45,904 nt of DNA from an uncultured OM43 clade bacterium (GTDB taxonomy: Bacteria; Pseudomonadota; Gammaproteobacteria; Burkholderiales; Methylophilaceae), in contig CACEEB010000006.1 in the NCBI GenBank assembly GCA_902558495.1, positions 1 to 45,904 on the forward strand, read 5' to 3'. Under the pieces are notes generated by a model, which saw only the letters and a list, made by a program, of their open reading frames with translations, searched no databases and was not told the origin of the DNA. Both the position numbers and the translations under genes were made by a program. Of the stretch, positions 1-11,308 are shown piece by piece. How positions within the stretch are numbered: position 1 is the first letter of the stretch; each line of letters starts with the position of its first letter.

Positions 1-258
1 TAATAGCTCACCTCTATATCTTTTTTCATAACCAACAATGGGAAGCGATTCTTCAATTAATGAAAATGGTTTTAAAATTGTAATCTTTATATTTCTGTCA
101 ATAAGATCACCTACCGTGTAACCTACTTTTTGCTTAGGATCATTAACTTCAACTGAAATATATTTAGGGTCTATATCTTTAAATTTCGTAGGGTCCTCAT
201 AGCTATTTACGGATGAAACATGAAGAACAAATAGAAAAATATAAAAAAAATTACGCAT
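1..258 (-). CDS. mxaA: MxaA-like methanol oxidation accessory protein, N-terminal part (truncated by window edge)
   Basis: My reverse-strand translation from the ATG at 258..256 gives MRNFFYIFLFVLHVSSVNSYEDPTKFKDIDPKYISVEVNDPKQKVGYTVGDLIDRNIKITILKPFSLIEESLPIVGYEKRYRGELL. It has a signal peptide and 'YTVGDLIDR...SLP' as in MxaA. It is open to the window edge, overlaps the end of the mxaS-like gene, and follows mxaR/mxaS-like genes. Not in the supplied ORF list. Confidence 0.6.
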   Translation of the reverse strand, partial: MRNFFYIFLFVLHVSSVNSYEDPTKFKDIDPKYISVEVNDPKQKVGYTVGDLIDRNIKITILKPFSLIEESLPIVGYEKRYRGELL

Positions 259-1108
259 GGTAGTGCTCATTAAAATACTTGGTCATTTCTAAAGGTATAA
301 AATCATCATTAACAAAGAAAGCTGGTGAATTGTATTTGAGAAATAATTTCTCCAATTCGTCCTTTCTTTTTTTATATGTATTTTTAATTTTAGTAAGCAT
401 TTTTTTTCTTAAAAAAATAGTTTTTTCTTTGCCTGACTCAGGGTCTGCAACCGAAACAATACCAAATCTTGGAAGATCTTGGTATTCACTTTTATTCCAT
501 AGAATAATAGGTACTAATGTGTGTTTCGTTAATTTAGATAGGCTATACTCAATATCAATTTTTGGCATATGAAAGTCGGAAATTAAAAAAATAAGTGTAT
601 GGTCGTTTGGAAGTATCCTAAAAACATTCTTAATACCCTGATGGCCAGAGCTTTGCGGATTATGTTTTTTCAGTCTGTCTATCAATAAGCGCGTTTTATG
701 GGGTCGGTATGATAATGGTGACCACCAGTTTGTTTCAGTATGATCATTAAAGCCTATAAATCCAAGGGCATCACTTTTACTTGTTGCAGAATTGGTTATT
801 ACAGTCGCTATCTCGGCGGCAAGGTTTAATTTTGTTTTTTTTTGGCCATAATTCATACTTGATGACAAGTCTGTAACTATCATAACCGGCGTTGTGCTTC
901 TTTGATTAAAAATTCTTACATATATTTGTTCCAATGGATCACGCATTGATTGTCGTATGTCAATGCGTCTTGGATCTGGATAATCAATTAAATTTGAGTG
1001 CCCTGCAAATTCAATCCCCATTCCTCTTTGGTCACTTTTGTGTTGCCCGGGATGATGACCTTTTGTTTTCCAGTTAATATGATAATCGAATGTCTCGATG
1101 TTATTCAT
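251..1108 (-). CDS. mxaS: DUF58-domain protein with VWA-like MIDAS (DLSSS), MxaS-like
   Basis: N-terminal DUF58 signature, MIDAS DxSxS ('TDLSSSM'), directly downstream of a MoxR-type ATPase and upstream of an MxaA-like ORF. Confidence 0.7.
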   Translation of the reverse strand: MNNIETFDYHINWKTKGHHPGQHKSDQRGMGIEFAGHSNLIDYPDPRRIDIRQSMRDPLEQIYVRIFNQRSTTPVMIVTDLSSSMNYGQKKTKLNLAAEIATVITNSATSKSDALGFIGFNDHTETNWWSPLSYRPHKTRLLIDRLKKHNPQSSGHQGIKNVFRILPNDHTLIFLISDFHMPKIDIEYSLSKLTKHTLVPIILWNKSEYQDLPRFGIVSVADPESGKEKTIFLRKKMLTKIKNTYKKRKDELEKLFLKYNSPAFFVNDDFIPLEMTKYFNEHYHA

Positions 1109-2124
1109 TATGGAGCGGCTACTTTATTTAATATTTGGTCGGTAAGTTCTCTTGCAATCTCCGTTCTTCTCAACTCATAAACTGGGTTGAAAACTAATCT
1201 GTGTGCGATTGTTTCATGGAATATTGAATGAATATCTTCAGGAATTAATGAGGTTCTGTCATTCATCCATGCATTTACTCTTGCACACTTCATCATCATA
1301 CTTATACCTCGTGGGCTAGCTCCAGAAATAATTAAGATTTTAATATCAATATCGCTTATCTTTAGGCCATAAAGCTCAGGATTAGATGTAGATTTCCAAA
1401 GATTTAAAGCATATTCTTTAAGTTTTGTTGATGCGGTTATATTGCCTTGAATATCTTCAGATAATTTATTGAGCTGATCATATTTTAGAAGATCTGCTTT
1501 TGCACCTTCAATAAGGGTATCTGCGTCATGAAATTTAGTATCAAAGACAAGATTTGTCATTATTTCATCTTGCTGAGGAATTACTATAGGTATTTCCATC
1601 ATAAATCTATCCCTAGCTGCTGATGGAATTTCAAAAGTTTCTTCTTTTTCGACTTGGTTACGATCTGCAAAAACCAAAAGGTGTGGAAATTTATATTCTT
1701 TATTGAAAGCTGAGAGCGTTCTCTCTGCCATAATCCGAAGTAGGAGAGAGTGAACCTGTGGTCTAGCCCTATTTATTTCGTTAAAGAAAAAGATCGATAG
1801 ACCCTCTCCTGATTTTAAAACGGGCCCATCGCTTACCCTAGGCTTCCCATCTTCCCCAAGATAAGTGTGATAAATTAAATCATTTGGCATTAAATCAATG
1901 GTGCCTTCAATACGCTCATATCCACCACCAATTGATCTTGCAAAAGCTTTAAGTATGGTTGTTTTTCCTACACCAACATCACCTTCAAGTAGAACGTGAC
2001 CTCTGGAAAAAATGGCATTAGTTATTAATCGTATTGGCTTTTCTTGACCAACAATTACTTTATTGATTTCGCCTTCTAGATTTAAAGCAAGTTTTCGCCA
2101 CTTGGCCAGATTTTGGTCACTCAT
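1108..2124 (-). CDS. mxaR: MoxR-family AAA+ ATPase (MxaR-like)
   Basis: Walker A 'GDVGVGKTT', Walker B-like 'FFFNEINRA', 'SAARDRF' sensor region; start overlaps the next gene (ATG/TAA overlap at 1108). Confidence 0.8.
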   Translation of the reverse strand: MSDQNLAKWRKLALNLEGEINKVIVGQEKPIRLITNAIFSRGHVLLEGDVGVGKTTILKAFARSIGGGYERIEGTIDLMPNDLIYHTYLGEDGKPRVSDGPVLKSGEGLSIFFFNEINRARPQVHSLLLRIMAERTLSAFNKEYKFPHLLVFADRNQVEKEETFEIPSAARDRFMMEIPIVIPQQDEIMTNLVFDTKFHDADTLIEGAKADLLKYDQLNKLSEDIQGNITASTKLKEYALNLWKSTSNPELYGLKISDIDIKILIISGASPRGISMMMKCARVNAWMNDRTSLIPEDIHSIFHETIAHRLVFNPVYELRRTEIARELTDQILNKVAAP

Positions 2125-2210
2125 TGTGATATATTCCTAGGTAGTTTATTTCAAATAATTATTATATACATGAGCTAAATTTACTTAGCAGACTAAGAGA
2201 ATAACATAGT

Positions 2211-2723
2211 ATGAAAAAAGATAGCTATTCAAAGGAAGAACTTTTAGCATGTGGACGGGGAGAGATGTTTGGCGAAGCAAATGCACAACTTCCTTTGCCT
2301 CCAATGCTTATGTTTGATCGTATAACAAAAATAACTGAATCTGGTGGTAAGTATGGGCTTGGTGAAATAATTGCGGAAATGGATATTAATAAAGATCTAT
2401 GGTTTTTCCAATGCCATTTTGATGGAGATCCAGTTATGCCTGGTTGTTTAGGATTGGATGCGATGTGGCAGTTGCTTGGGTTTTATTTGGGGTGGAAAGG
2501 AGGGCCTGGAAAGGGAAGAGCTCTTGGTAGTGGTGAGGTAAAGTTTACGGGCCAAGTACTACCCTCTACAAAAAAGATTAAATATATTATTGATCTTAAG
2601 AGAGTAATTATGCGTCGCCTGGTAATGGGTATTGCAGATGCTAAAATGGAAATAGATGGTAGATTGATTTATCAGGCAACAGACCTTAAGGTAGGTTTGT
2701 TTACAAGGACAGATAACTTTTAG
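2211..2723 (+). CDS. fabA: 3-hydroxydecanoyl-ACP dehydratase/isomerase
   Basis: FabA motifs '[30 protein letters not shown]', '[17 protein letters not shown]'; next to fabB. Confidence 0.95.
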   Translation: MKKDSYSKEELLACGRGEMFGEANAQLPLPPMLMFDRITKITESGGKYGLGEIIAEMDINKDLWFFQCHFDGDPVMPGCLGLDAMWQLLGFYLGWKGGPGKGRALGSGEVKFTGQVLPSTKKIKYIIDLKRVIMRRLVMGIADAKMEIDGRLIYQATDLKVGLFTRTDNF

Positions 2724-2735
2724 AGGGTTAAACAT

Positions 2736-3965
2736 TTGAGAAGAGTTGTTGTTACTGGAATAGGAATTGTTTCTAGCTTGGGAAATAATGCTAATGAGGT
2801 GGAAGCAAGCCTAAAATTAAGTAAATCTGGAATTTCATTTCAATCAGAATATCAGGAGCATGGGCTTCGATCGCAAATTGCAGGCTCAATAAATATTTCT
2901 GTTGAGGAATTAATAGATAGAAAATTGTTGCGCTTTATGGCAAAGGGGCATGCTTACGCTTGGATTGCTATGCAAGAGGCTATTGCCGATTCACAACTTG
3001 AGGATAATCAAATATCAAATTATAAGACTGGCATTATTGTTGGTGCTGGGGGTACATCTACTGAAAGTATGTATCAAGGTACTAATATTTTAAATGAGAG
3101 AGGTATAAGACGGGTAGGGCCTTACATGGTTACTAAAACAATGTCTAATGGAGTTGCAGCTTGCCTAGCAACAGGAGCAAAAATAAAAGGGGTAAATTAT
3201 TCTATTACATCTGCTTGCTCAACCAGTGCACATTGTATTGGAAATGCATATGAATTAATACAAATGGGTAAGCAAGACATTATGTTTGCGGGAGGAGCCG
3301 AAGAAGAACATTGGACAATGAGTTATTTGTTTGATGCTATGGGAGCAATGTCTTCAAAATATAATGATCAGCCAGAAAAGGCTTCAAGAACATTTGACGT
3401 AAACAGGGATGGTTTCGTTATATCTGGTGGGGGCAGTATTTTAGTGCTAGAGGAATATGAGCATGCAATTAAGAGGGGAGCTAAGATATATGCTGAGATT
3501 ATTGGCTATGGCGCTACTTCAGACGGACATGATATGGTTGCCCCAAGTGGCGAGGGAGCCCAAAGATGTATGGAAATAGCATTAAGAGAGAATGATACCT
3601 TGGATATTGATTATATAAATACTCATGGAACTAGCACACCGGTAGGGGATTCAGTAGAGTTAGATGCAATAAGAAACGTTTTTGGTGATGATATCTTTGG
3701 TAAGATACCTTTCATTGCATCCACAAAATCTTTATCTGGCCATGCTTTGGGGGCTGCAGGATCCAATGAGGCAATTTATAGCTTAATAATGATGAATGGT
3801 AACTTTCTTACTCCATCTGTAAATATCGATGAATTAGATTCTTCGGCTGAGGGATTACCAATTTTATTAAAAAAACATGATGGACCAATACAAAAAGTAA
3901 TGTCAAACAGTTTTGGTTTTGGCGGAGTTAATGCATCATTAATTTTTTCTAGGGATAAACTTTAA
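2736..3965 (+). CDS. fabB: 3-oxoacyl-ACP synthase I (FabB), TTG start
   Basis: KAS motifs '[14 protein letters not shown]', '[14 protein letters not shown]', '[12 protein letters not shown]', 'NSFGFGGVN'. Confidence 0.93.
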   Translation: MRRVVVTGIGIVSSLGNNANEVEASLKLSKSGISFQSEYQEHGLRSQIAGSINISVEELIDRKLLRFMAKGHAYAWIAMQEAIADSQLEDNQISNYKTGIIVGAGGTSTESMYQGTNILNERGIRRVGPYMVTKTMSNGVAACLATGAKIKGVNYSITSACSTSAHCIGNAYELIQMGKQDIMFAGGAEEEHWTMSYLFDAMGAMSSKYNDQPEKASRTFDVNRDGFVISGGGSILVLEEYEHAIKRGAKIYAEIIGYGATSDGHDMVAPSGEGAQRCMEIALRENDTLDIDYINTHGTSTPVGDSVELDAIRNVFGDDIFGKIPFIASTKSLSGHALGAAGSNEAIYSLIMMNGNFLTPSVNIDELDSSAEGLPILLKKHDGPIQKVMSNSFGFGGVNASLIFSRDKL

Positions 3966-3983
3966 AGAAGTTTAAATAATATT

Positions 3984-5204
3984 TTGGAATCAATACTTAA
4001 ATCTAAAAAACTTGACAATGTTTGTTATGACATAAGAGGACCTGTTCTTGCTCACGCAAAGAAAATGGAGGATGACGGCCATAGAATTATAAAGCTTAAC
4101 ATTGGGAATCCAGCTGCTTTTGGTTTCGAAGCCCCTGATGAGATTACACAAGATGTAATTAGGAATATGTCCCGTGCTTCTGGATATACAGAAAGTCATG
4201 GATTTTTTGAGCCAAGAAAAGCAATAATGCACTATACCCAGCAAAAAAATATTAAAAATGTGGATGTGGATGACATCATTATTGGTAATGGTGTGTCAGA
4301 GCTTATTGTAATGTCGATGCAAGGACTTATTAATAATGATGATGAAGTATTAATTCCTAAGCCTGATTATCCGTTATGGACTGCTGCAGTCACTCTTGCA
4401 GGGGGAAAACCAGTCCATTATACATGTGATGAGGGTGCTGATTGGTTTCCTGATATAAAGGATATAGAATCGAAAATTACCTCAAAAACTCGAGGAATCC
4501 TAGTGATTAACCCAAATAACCCTACTGGTGCGTTATATAGTGACGACTTGTTAAAAGAAATAATTGAAGTTGCGCGAAGGAATAAACTTATCATATTTGC
4601 AGACGAAATTTATGACAAAGTCTTATACGATCAAAATAAACATACTGCTATAGCCTCACTTGCCGATGATATATTATTTGTTTCCTTAAATGGATTATCA
4701 AAAAATTACAGAGCATGTGGTTATAGAGCAGGTTGGTTGATAGTTTCTGGAAATAAAGATGTAGGTACTGATTATTTAGAAGGTCTAAATATGCTTGCTT
4801 CAATGCGATTGTGTTCCAATGTACCTGGTCAACTTGCAATTCAAACTGCACTTGGTGGGTATCAAAGCATTAATGATCTTGTAGCGCCCTCAGGAAGGCT
4901 TTATAAGCAAAGAGAGTTGGCTTATAAGATGATTTCATCAATAGAGGGGGTTAGTTGCGTTAAGCCAAAAGCTGCAATGTATCTATTTCCAAAACTTGAT
5001 CCTAAGGTATATCAGATAGAAGATGATCAAAAATTCATACTGGATATATTGATGGAGAAAAAGATTTTATTAGTCCAGGGCTCAGGTTTTAATTGGCATG
5101 ACAACAACCATCTTAGACTTGTATTTTTACCAAATGAGGATGATTTGAAAATTGCAATTCAGAGGTTAACAGAATATTTAAATAATTACCGAAAGAGAAA
5201 ATAA
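3984..5204 (+). CDS. alaA: Alanine-type pyridoxal-phosphate aminotransferase (AlaA/YfbQ-like), TTG start
   Basis: Class I aminotransferase motifs 'NIGNPAAFGFEAPDEI', 'INPNNPTGALYS', 'SLSKNYRACGYRAGW'-type PLP lysine region ('LNGLSKNYRACGYRAGW'). Confidence 0.8.
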   Translation: MESILKSKKLDNVCYDIRGPVLAHAKKMEDDGHRIIKLNIGNPAAFGFEAPDEITQDVIRNMSRASGYTESHGFFEPRKAIMHYTQQKNIKNVDVDDIIIGNGVSELIVMSMQGLINNDDEVLIPKPDYPLWTAAVTLAGGKPVHYTCDEGADWFPDIKDIESKITSKTRGILVINPNNPTGALYSDDLLKEIIEVARRNKLIIFADEIYDKVLYDQNKHTAIASLADDILFVSLNGLSKNYRACGYRAGWLIVSGNKDVGTDYLEGLNMLASMRLCSNVPGQLAIQTALGGYQSINDLVAPSGRLYKQRELAYKMISSIEGVSCVKPKAAMYLFPKLDPKVYQIEDDQKFILDILMEKKILLVQGSGFNWHDNNHLRLVFLPNEDDLKIAIQRLTEYLNNYRKRK

Positions 5205-5206
5205 CA

Positions 5207-6508
5207 ATGAATGTTGGTTTAATAGGAATTGGAACAGTTGGTGGAGGAACATATAAAGTCCTTACTGAGAATTTTCAAGAAATTTTCAATAAGATTGGTA
5301 TTGAAATTAAAGTTACCCACGTAGCCGATAAAGATGTTGGTTTGGCAGAAAAATCAGTTGATAAGTCAGTAAAGATAGTCCCAGATGCATTTGAACTTAT
5401 TGCTAATAAGGATGTTGATTTGGTAGTTGAGTTAATTGGAGGTACAAGTATAGCAAAGGACTTAGTTAAAAGTGCTTTAACAAATGGAAAGCATGTTGTG
5501 ACTGCGAATAAGGCATTAATTGCCACGTATGGCGAAGAACTTTTTCAGGTTGCTGACGAGAATAAGGTTGTATTAGCATACGAAGCCGCCGTTGCAGGGG
5601 GAATTCCAATAATTAAGGCACTTCGAGAAGGTCTAGCAGGTAATAAAATAGAGTGGGTTGCGGGGATAGTGAATGGAACGACAAATTATATTCTCACTGA
5701 AATGAAGGATAATGATTTGTCGTTTGATACTGCACTTAAACAAGCACAAGAATTAGGTTTTGCAGAGGCTGATCCCACATTTGACATTGAAGGCGTGGAT
5801 GCTGCGCATAAAATTACAATTATGGCCTCTATAGCTTTTGGGATACCAATTAATTTTGATGCAGTTTTTATTGAGGGTATTAATGGTCTAGATCAAAAAG
5901 ATATCTCATATGCAGAGGAATTAGGCTATAGAATTAAGCTTTTGGCACTAGCTAAATTAGAGGAAAGAGGTGTGGAAGTAAGGGTGCATCCTACTCTTAT
6001 ACCTGAATCTAGGCTTGTAGCTAATGTAAGTGGCCCCATGAACGCCGTTTTAGTAAAGGGTAATATGGTGGGCCCAACACTTTATTACGGAGCTGGAGCT
6101 GGAGCGGAACCAACAGCTAGTGCTGTTGTTGCAGATATAATAGATATTGCAAGACAATCACAAATATCAAATAAACCTTTTATTCCGTCACTTGGATTCA
6201 TGACAAATCAAATTAAAGAAAAGGAAATATTATCTATTGATGATATAAATTCTGAATTTTATTTAAGACTTTCTATGAAAAATCAAGCTGGGTCATTAGC
6301 TAAAATAACGAAGATTTTTGCAAGTCATAATATTTCAATAGATGCTATGACTCAAAAGGTGGAACATAATCAAAGTATCGATCCAGATATTTTTTTAGTG
6401 ACATCCAAAACAAAAGAGTCAATTGTTAATGAAATAATAGAAGAGATAGAGGCGTTTTCGGATAATAATCATAAAATCATTAAATTGAGAATTGAAGAAT
6501 TAAAATAG
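5207..6508 (+). CDS. hom: Homoserine dehydrogenase with C-terminal ACT domain
   Basis: GxGxVGGG N-terminus, 'VTANKALIATYGEEL', 'NGTTNYILTEM', 'FAEADPTFDIEGVDAAHK'; upstream of thrC. Confidence 0.95.
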   Translation: MNVGLIGIGTVGGGTYKVLTENFQEIFNKIGIEIKVTHVADKDVGLAEKSVDKSVKIVPDAFELIANKDVDLVVELIGGTSIAKDLVKSALTNGKHVVTANKALIATYGEELFQVADENKVVLAYEAAVAGGIPIIKALREGLAGNKIEWVAGIVNGTTNYILTEMKDNDLSFDTALKQAQELGFAEADPTFDIEGVDAAHKITIMASIAFGIPINFDAVFIEGINGLDQKDISYAEELGYRIKLLALAKLEERGVEVRVHPTLIPESRLVANVSGPMNAVLVKGNMVGPTLYYGAGAGAEPTASAVVADIIDIARQSQISNKPFIPSLGFMTNQIKEKEILSIDDINSEFYLRLSMKNQAGSLAKITKIFASHNISIDAMTQKVEHNQSIDPDIFLVTSKTKESIVNEIIEEIEAFSDNNHKIIKLRIEELK

Positions 6509-6518
6509 ATAGGAATAT

Positions 6519-7943
6519 ATGAAGTACATATCCACTAGAGGTAAATCCCCAGAACTAAATTTTTCAGACGTTTTGTTGTCAGGACTTGCTCCTGACGGAG
6601 GCCTCTATTTACCCAAAAACTATCCTTCAATATCAAATGAGGAATTAAGTTTAATGCGAATGATGTCATACTCTGAATTGGCATTTTTTATTTTTTCTAA
6701 ATATATAGATGATATTCCCTCTGAAGATTTGAAGGATATTGTTAAAAAAACATACACAAAAAAAGTTTATGGGTTTAGCAGAAAAGAACAAAATGCGGAG
6801 GATATTACTCCAACCCTTAAATTAAAAAACAATCTTCATTTGCTCTCGCTATCGAATGGACCCACTATTGCATTTAAGGATATTGCCATGCAATTTTTAG
6901 GGAATATTTTTGAATATGTCCTCTCAAAACAGAATAAATCACTAAATATTCTAGGAGCAACTTCTGGTGATACCGGTTCAGCTGCAGAATACGCCATGAG
7001 GGGTAAAAAAGGTATTAAAGTATTTATGCTCTCACCAAATGGAAGAATGAGCCCTTTTCAGACTGCACAAATGTATAGTTTGCAGGATAAAAATATTTTT
7101 AATATTGCTATCAAGGGCGTATTTGATGATTGCCAAGATATAGTCAAGGCAGTATCTAATGATCTTGAGTTTAAAGAAAAAAATAAGATTGGTGCAGTAA
7201 ATTCTATCAACTGGGGAAGAATTCTTGCTCAGATTGTTTATTATTTTAAAGGATATTTTGATGTAACCGAATCAAATGATGAGATTGTAGATTTTACAGT
7301 CCCAACTGGAAATTTTGGTAATATATGCGCCGGACATGTAGCAAGGATGATGGGACTGCCGATAAGAAAATTGGTAGTTGCTACAAATGAGAATGATGTC
7401 TTAGATGAATTTTTTAAAACTGGATCTTATGCTCCACGAGGATCAGATAAAACTTATTTAACATCTAGTCCTTCAATGGATATATCTAAGGCATCAAATT
7501 TTGAAAGATTCATGTTTGATGTATTTAAACGTGACGCAGATATACTTTGTAAACATTGGAATCAAGTAGATTTAGGGGGTTCTTTTAATTTAACTGATGA
7601 ACTATTTGAGAGGATAAGTAATTTTGGGTTTATCTCATCATCAAGTAAGCATGTTAATAGAATAGGTCTTATAAAGAAATTTTATGAAGATTACAATGTT
7701 ATCGTAGATACTCATACTGCCGACGGCCTGAAGGCTGCACTAGATCACTTTGATAGCTCTATTCCTATGCTCGTTCTGGAAACTGCCCTACCCATTAAAT
7801 TTGAAAAATCTATTTTTGAGGCTATTGGAAAATATCCAGACAGACCTAAGCAATTACAAAATATTGAGTCTTTAAAGCAGCATAATGAAGTATTTAATAA
7901 TGATGTAAATGAAGTTAAAAATTTCATAACAAAAAACACCTAA
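6519..7943 (+). CDS. thrC: Threonine synthase
   Basis: 'MKYISTRG', '[16 protein letters not shown]' PLP motif, '[19 protein letters not shown]'. Confidence 0.95.
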   Translation: MKYISTRGKSPELNFSDVLLSGLAPDGGLYLPKNYPSISNEELSLMRMMSYSELAFFIFSKYIDDIPSEDLKDIVKKTYTKKVYGFSRKEQNAEDITPTLKLKNNLHLLSLSNGPTIAFKDIAMQFLGNIFEYVLSKQNKSLNILGATSGDTGSAAEYAMRGKKGIKVFMLSPNGRMSPFQTAQMYSLQDKNIFNIAIKGVFDDCQDIVKAVSNDLEFKEKNKIGAVNSINWGRILAQIVYYFKGYFDVTESNDEIVDFTVPTGNFGNICAGHVARMMGLPIRKLVVATNENDVLDEFFKTGSYAPRGSDKTYLTSSPSMDISKASNFERFMFDVFKRDADILCKHWNQVDLGGSFNLTDELFERISNFGFISSSSKHVNRIGLIKKFYEDYNVIVDTHTADGLKAALDHFDSSIPMLVLETALPIKFEKSIFEAIGKYPDRPKQLQNIESLKQHNEVFNNDVNEVKNFITKNT

Positions 7944-7944
7944 A

Positions 7945-8739
7945 ATGCAACAATATCTTAATCTTCTAAAATATGTTAACGATTATGGAGTAAAGAAATT
8001 AGATAGAACAGGGACAGGTACTTTGTCGGTCTTTGGATATCAAATGCGTTTTGATTTATCACAAAACTTTCCTTTATTAACAACAAAGAAGATCCATCTT
8101 AAGTCTGTTATTTATGAGTTACTTTGGTTCCTAAGTGGTGACACTAACATAAAATTTTTGAAAGATAATGGGGTGTCTATATGGGATGAATGGGCAGATG
8201 AAGATGGCGAACTTGGTCCAGTTTATGGGCATCAATGGAGAAGTTGGCCAACTCCAGAAGGAAAGACTGTTGATCAAATAAGTAATCTTATAAATCAAAT
8301 AAAGAATAATCCTGACTCAAGAAGATTAATTGTTTCTGCATGGAATGTTGGTGAAATTGATAAAATGAAACTCCCCCCATGTCATGCATTCTTTCAGTTT
8401 TATGTTGCTGAAGGAAGATTATCATGCCAACTCTATCAGAGAAGTGCAGATATCTTTTTAGGTGTACCATTTAATATTGCATCATACGCATTACTAACTA
8501 TGATGGTAGCTCAGGTTTGTGGTTTGAAGACAGGGGAGTTTGTGCATACTTTGGGTGATGCTCACATATATTTAAATCATTCAGAACAAGTAAAAATACA
8601 ATTATCGAGAAGTATTAAGGAGCCACCTATTATGAATATTAATAAAGATAGAAGTAGCATATTTGATTTTACTTTTGATGATTTTATATTAGAGGGATAT
8701 GACCCACACCCAGTTATTAAAGGCACAGTAGCAGTATAG
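7945..8739 (+). CDS. thyA: Thymidylate synthase
   Basis: '[19 protein letters not shown]', '[12 protein letters not shown]', '[23 protein letters not shown]'. Confidence 0.97.
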   Translation: MQQYLNLLKYVNDYGVKKLDRTGTGTLSVFGYQMRFDLSQNFPLLTTKKIHLKSVIYELLWFLSGDTNIKFLKDNGVSIWDEWADEDGELGPVYGHQWRSWPTPEGKTVDQISNLINQIKNNPDSRRLIVSAWNVGEIDKMKLPPCHAFFQFYVAEGRLSCQLYQRSADIFLGVPFNIASYALLTMMVAQVCGLKTGEFVHTLGDAHIYLNHSEQVKIQLSRSIKEPPIMNINKDRSSIFDFTFDDFILEGYDPHPVIKGTVAV

Positions 8740-9221
8740 TGAAAAAAATTGCGATTATTGTAGCTATGTCTAACAATCAAGTAATTGGGGTTGATAATTC
8801 CCTTCCATGGCATATTTCAGAAGATCTAAAAAGGTTTAAGCAGCTAACAACAGGTTACCCAATAATTATGGGAAGAAAAACATATGAGTCTATTGGCAGA
8901 CCTCTTCCTAACAGACATAATGTCGTTGTTACGAGAGACGCACATTTGAAAATTAGTGGAGTAGATGTAACGAACTCAATTGAGTCAGCATTAGGTATCT
9001 GCAAAAACAGCGATACAGTATTTATAATTGGCGGAGGGATGATATATAACTTAGCATTACCCTATGTTAATCATCTTTATATTACACAGATTGATACATT
9101 TGTAGATGGCGATGCATATTTTCCAGATTTTGATAAAAGTCAATGGGAGGAGATATCTAGAAGAAACTCAAAAGATTCAGATGGAACGTCTTTTTCTTTT
9201 GTAGACTATAAAAAAATATAA
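8739..9221 (+). CDS. folA: Dihydrofolate reductase, GTG start overlapping the thyA stop by 1 nt
   Basis: 'VIGVDNSLPWHISEDLKRFKQLT', 'PIIMGRKTYESIGRPLPNRHNVVVTR', 'FIIGGGMIYNLALP'. Confidence 0.95.
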   Translation: MKKIAIIVAMSNNQVIGVDNSLPWHISEDLKRFKQLTTGYPIIMGRKTYESIGRPLPNRHNVVVTRDAHLKISGVDVTNSIESALGICKNSDTVFIIGGGMIYNLALPYVNHLYITQIDTFVDGDAYFPDFDKSQWEEISRRNSKDSDGTSFSFVDYKKI

Positions 9222-9262
9222 ATTTGTTGCCTGTCTTACTTAATAAATATTAGAGAAAATAT

Positions 9263-9829
9263 CTAAATTTTTGGAAGTGTAACTCCACTTTGACCTTGAT
9301 ATTTTCCTCCGCGATCTTTATAAGATGTTTCGCATTCCTCATCTGATTCGAAGAACAGTACTTGCGCACATCCTTCATCTGCATAAATTTTGGCTGGAAG
9401 CGGTGTTGTGTTGCTAAATTCTAATGTTACATAACCTTGCCATTCGGGCTCAAAAGGAGTTACGTTTACAATAATTCCACACCTTGCATAGGTTGATTTA
9501 CCAACACAAATAGTTAAGATATTTCTAGGTATTTTAAAAAATTCAACTGTCCTTGCAAGGGCAAAAGAGTTTGGTGGAATTATGCAGTGATCCCCATTAA
9601 ACTCTACAAAAGAGTTTGGGTCAAATGATTTTGGATCAACTATGGTGCTATTTATATTGGTAAAAACTCTAAATTCTGGAGCACATCTTATATCATAACC
9701 ATAGCTAGAAGTGCCATAGGACACAATTTTTTCACTATCTTTTTCACGAATCATATTAGGCTCAAATGGACTTATCATTCCATGTTCTTCGGCCATTTTC
9801 CTTATCCATTTATCTGATTTTATAGTCAT
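9263..9829 (-). CDS. dcd: dCTP deaminase
   Basis: '[13 protein letters not shown]', '[11 protein letters not shown]', '[34 protein letters not shown]'. Confidence 0.95.
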   Translation of the reverse strand: MTIKSDKWIRKMAEEHGMISPFEPNMIREKDSEKIVSYGTSSYGYDIRCAPEFRVFTNINSTIVDPKSFDPNSFVEFNGDHCIIPPNSFALARTVEFFKIPRNILTICVGKSTYARCGIIVNVTPFEPEWQGYVTLEFSNTTPLPAKIYADEGCAQVLFFESDEECETSYKDRGGKYQGQSGVTLPKI

Positions 9830-9858
9830 AAAAGTTTAAAAATCTTGTTATAAAAAAA

Positions 9859-11301
9859 TTAGCGCCAGAACTGGTCCAAATCTTCAAAAATAATTTTAGA
9901 AGCATCGGGATCATTTTTACCAGCGACGTATTGCTCCAACTTGATTTTATTTTTGGACCAATGGTTTATGATTGGATCAACAAATTTCCACTGAGCTTTA
10001 ACTTCATCAATATGTAAAAATCTTGATTGGTTGCCACTCATAAGGTCTAACATTAGTGTTTCATACGCATCAATACTTTCATCTCCTTCAACACGATTTT
10101 TTCCTTCAAGATTTGTAATTCTTATTTCATTTTCATCAAGTCCTGGAGTCTTAGAGTTTATTTCAAAATTGGTAGTTTCATTTGGTTGTATATTAAAGAT
10201 TACCCAATTTGGATTTCCATCAATAGACAAGGGATTCTTCTTAAATTTAATTGAAATTTTTGTTCCACTTTCATGCAACCTTTTGGCCGTTCGAAGATAT
10301 ATTGGAACACCCTGCCACCTTGAATTATCAATAAATAATTTTACGGCTGCATACGTCTCAGTAATACTATCTTGGCTTCCAAGTTCATTTAAATAACCAT
10401 CAACCTTTCCTTCACCATCTATTTGACCTGTTGCATATTGTGCTCTAAAAACGTGATTATCGAATTCTTTATCATTTATTGGTACTATGGAATTTAGTAG
10501 CTTTATTTTTTCTTCTCTAATATCGTTTGGTGCGAATGATTTTGGTGGCTCCATTGTTGTAAGCGCCATCATTTGTAGTAAATGACTTTGTATCATATCC
10601 CGAAGAGCGCCAGTTGAATCATAAAAAACAGTTCGGTCACCAACTCCTAAAGTTTCATGATTGGTAATCTGAATATGATCAATAAAATTTTTATTCCAAA
10701 TAGGTTCCAATAATGAATTAGCAAATCTTGTTGTGAGAATATTTTGGAGTGCTGATTTACCAAGATAATGATCTATACGGTATATCTGATTTTCATCAAG
10801 ATGATTTGAAATAGAATCTTGGAGCGCACTTGCACTCTTTAGATCAGTTCCAAAAGGCTTTTCTATTAAAACTCTTTTCCAGCCGTTATCTTCATTGAGT
10901 AAATTTACTTCAGCTAATTTATCAACAATGAGAGCAAAATCAGAGGGTCTTACTGATAAAAAGAAAGCAAAGTTAGGAGTGAAAAGATTTTTATCATTTA
11001 ATTTGTTCGCAAATTTTTTAAATGCATCTGAATCATCTGGTAAGTTTGCATGATAAATATTTCTTTTAATAAAGCGACTATAGGTTTCTTTGTTATAGTT
11101 ACTTTTAAATTTTTTATCAAGTATATCTTTAATTTCAGCCTCCCATTCATCAGGAGAAACCAATTGTCTTCCAACAGATAATATCTTCATTTTAGGCGGT
11201 AACATTCCTGACTCATCTAAATGAAATAAACCGGGTACTAATTTAACTCGAGAAAGGTTTCCTCTCGCACCAAATAAAACTAATGTTGAATCTTCAATCA
11301 T
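9859..11301 (-). CDS. zwf: Glucose-6-phosphate 1-dehydrogenase
   Basis: 'RIDHYLGKSALQNIL' active-site motif, 'EKPFGTDLKSA', 'GALRDMIQSHLLQMMALTTMEPP'. Confidence 0.95.
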   Translation of the reverse strand: MIEDSTLVLFGARGNLSRVKLVPGLFHLDESGMLPPKMKILSVGRQLVSPDEWEAEIKDILDKKFKSNYNKETYSRFIKRNIYHANLPDDSDAFKKFANKLNDKNLFTPNFAFFLSVRPSDFALIVDKLAEVNLLNEDNGWKRVLIEKPFGTDLKSASALQDSISNHLDENQIYRIDHYLGKSALQNILTTRFANSLLEPIWNKNFIDHIQITNHETLGVGDRTVFYDSTGALRDMIQSHLLQMMALTTMEPPKSFAPNDIREEKIKLLNSIVPINDKEFDNHVFRAQYATGQIDGEGKVDGYLNELGSQDSITETYAAVKLFIDNSRWQGVPIYLRTAKRLHESGTKISIKFKKNPLSIDGNPNWVIFNIQPNETTNFEINSKTPGLDENEIRITNLEGKNRVEGDESIDAYETLMLDLMSGNQSRFLHIDEVKAQWKFVDPIINHWSKNKIKLEQYVAGKNDPDASKIIFEDLDQFWR

Positions 11302-11308
11302 TTAATCA

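Noticed and set aside
279-572. 97-aa plus-strand ORF with apparent transmembrane segment opposite mxaS
   Set aside because: Antisense to a well-supported DUF58 gene; hydrophobicity is a by-product of AT-rich complement.
9222-9262. Terminator between convergent folA and dcd
   Set aside because: No stem-loop of convincing stability in the 41-nt gap.
10031-10396. 121-aa plus-strand ORF antisense to zwf
   Set aside because: Fully inside a confident zwf gene; composition matches an antisense shadow ORF.
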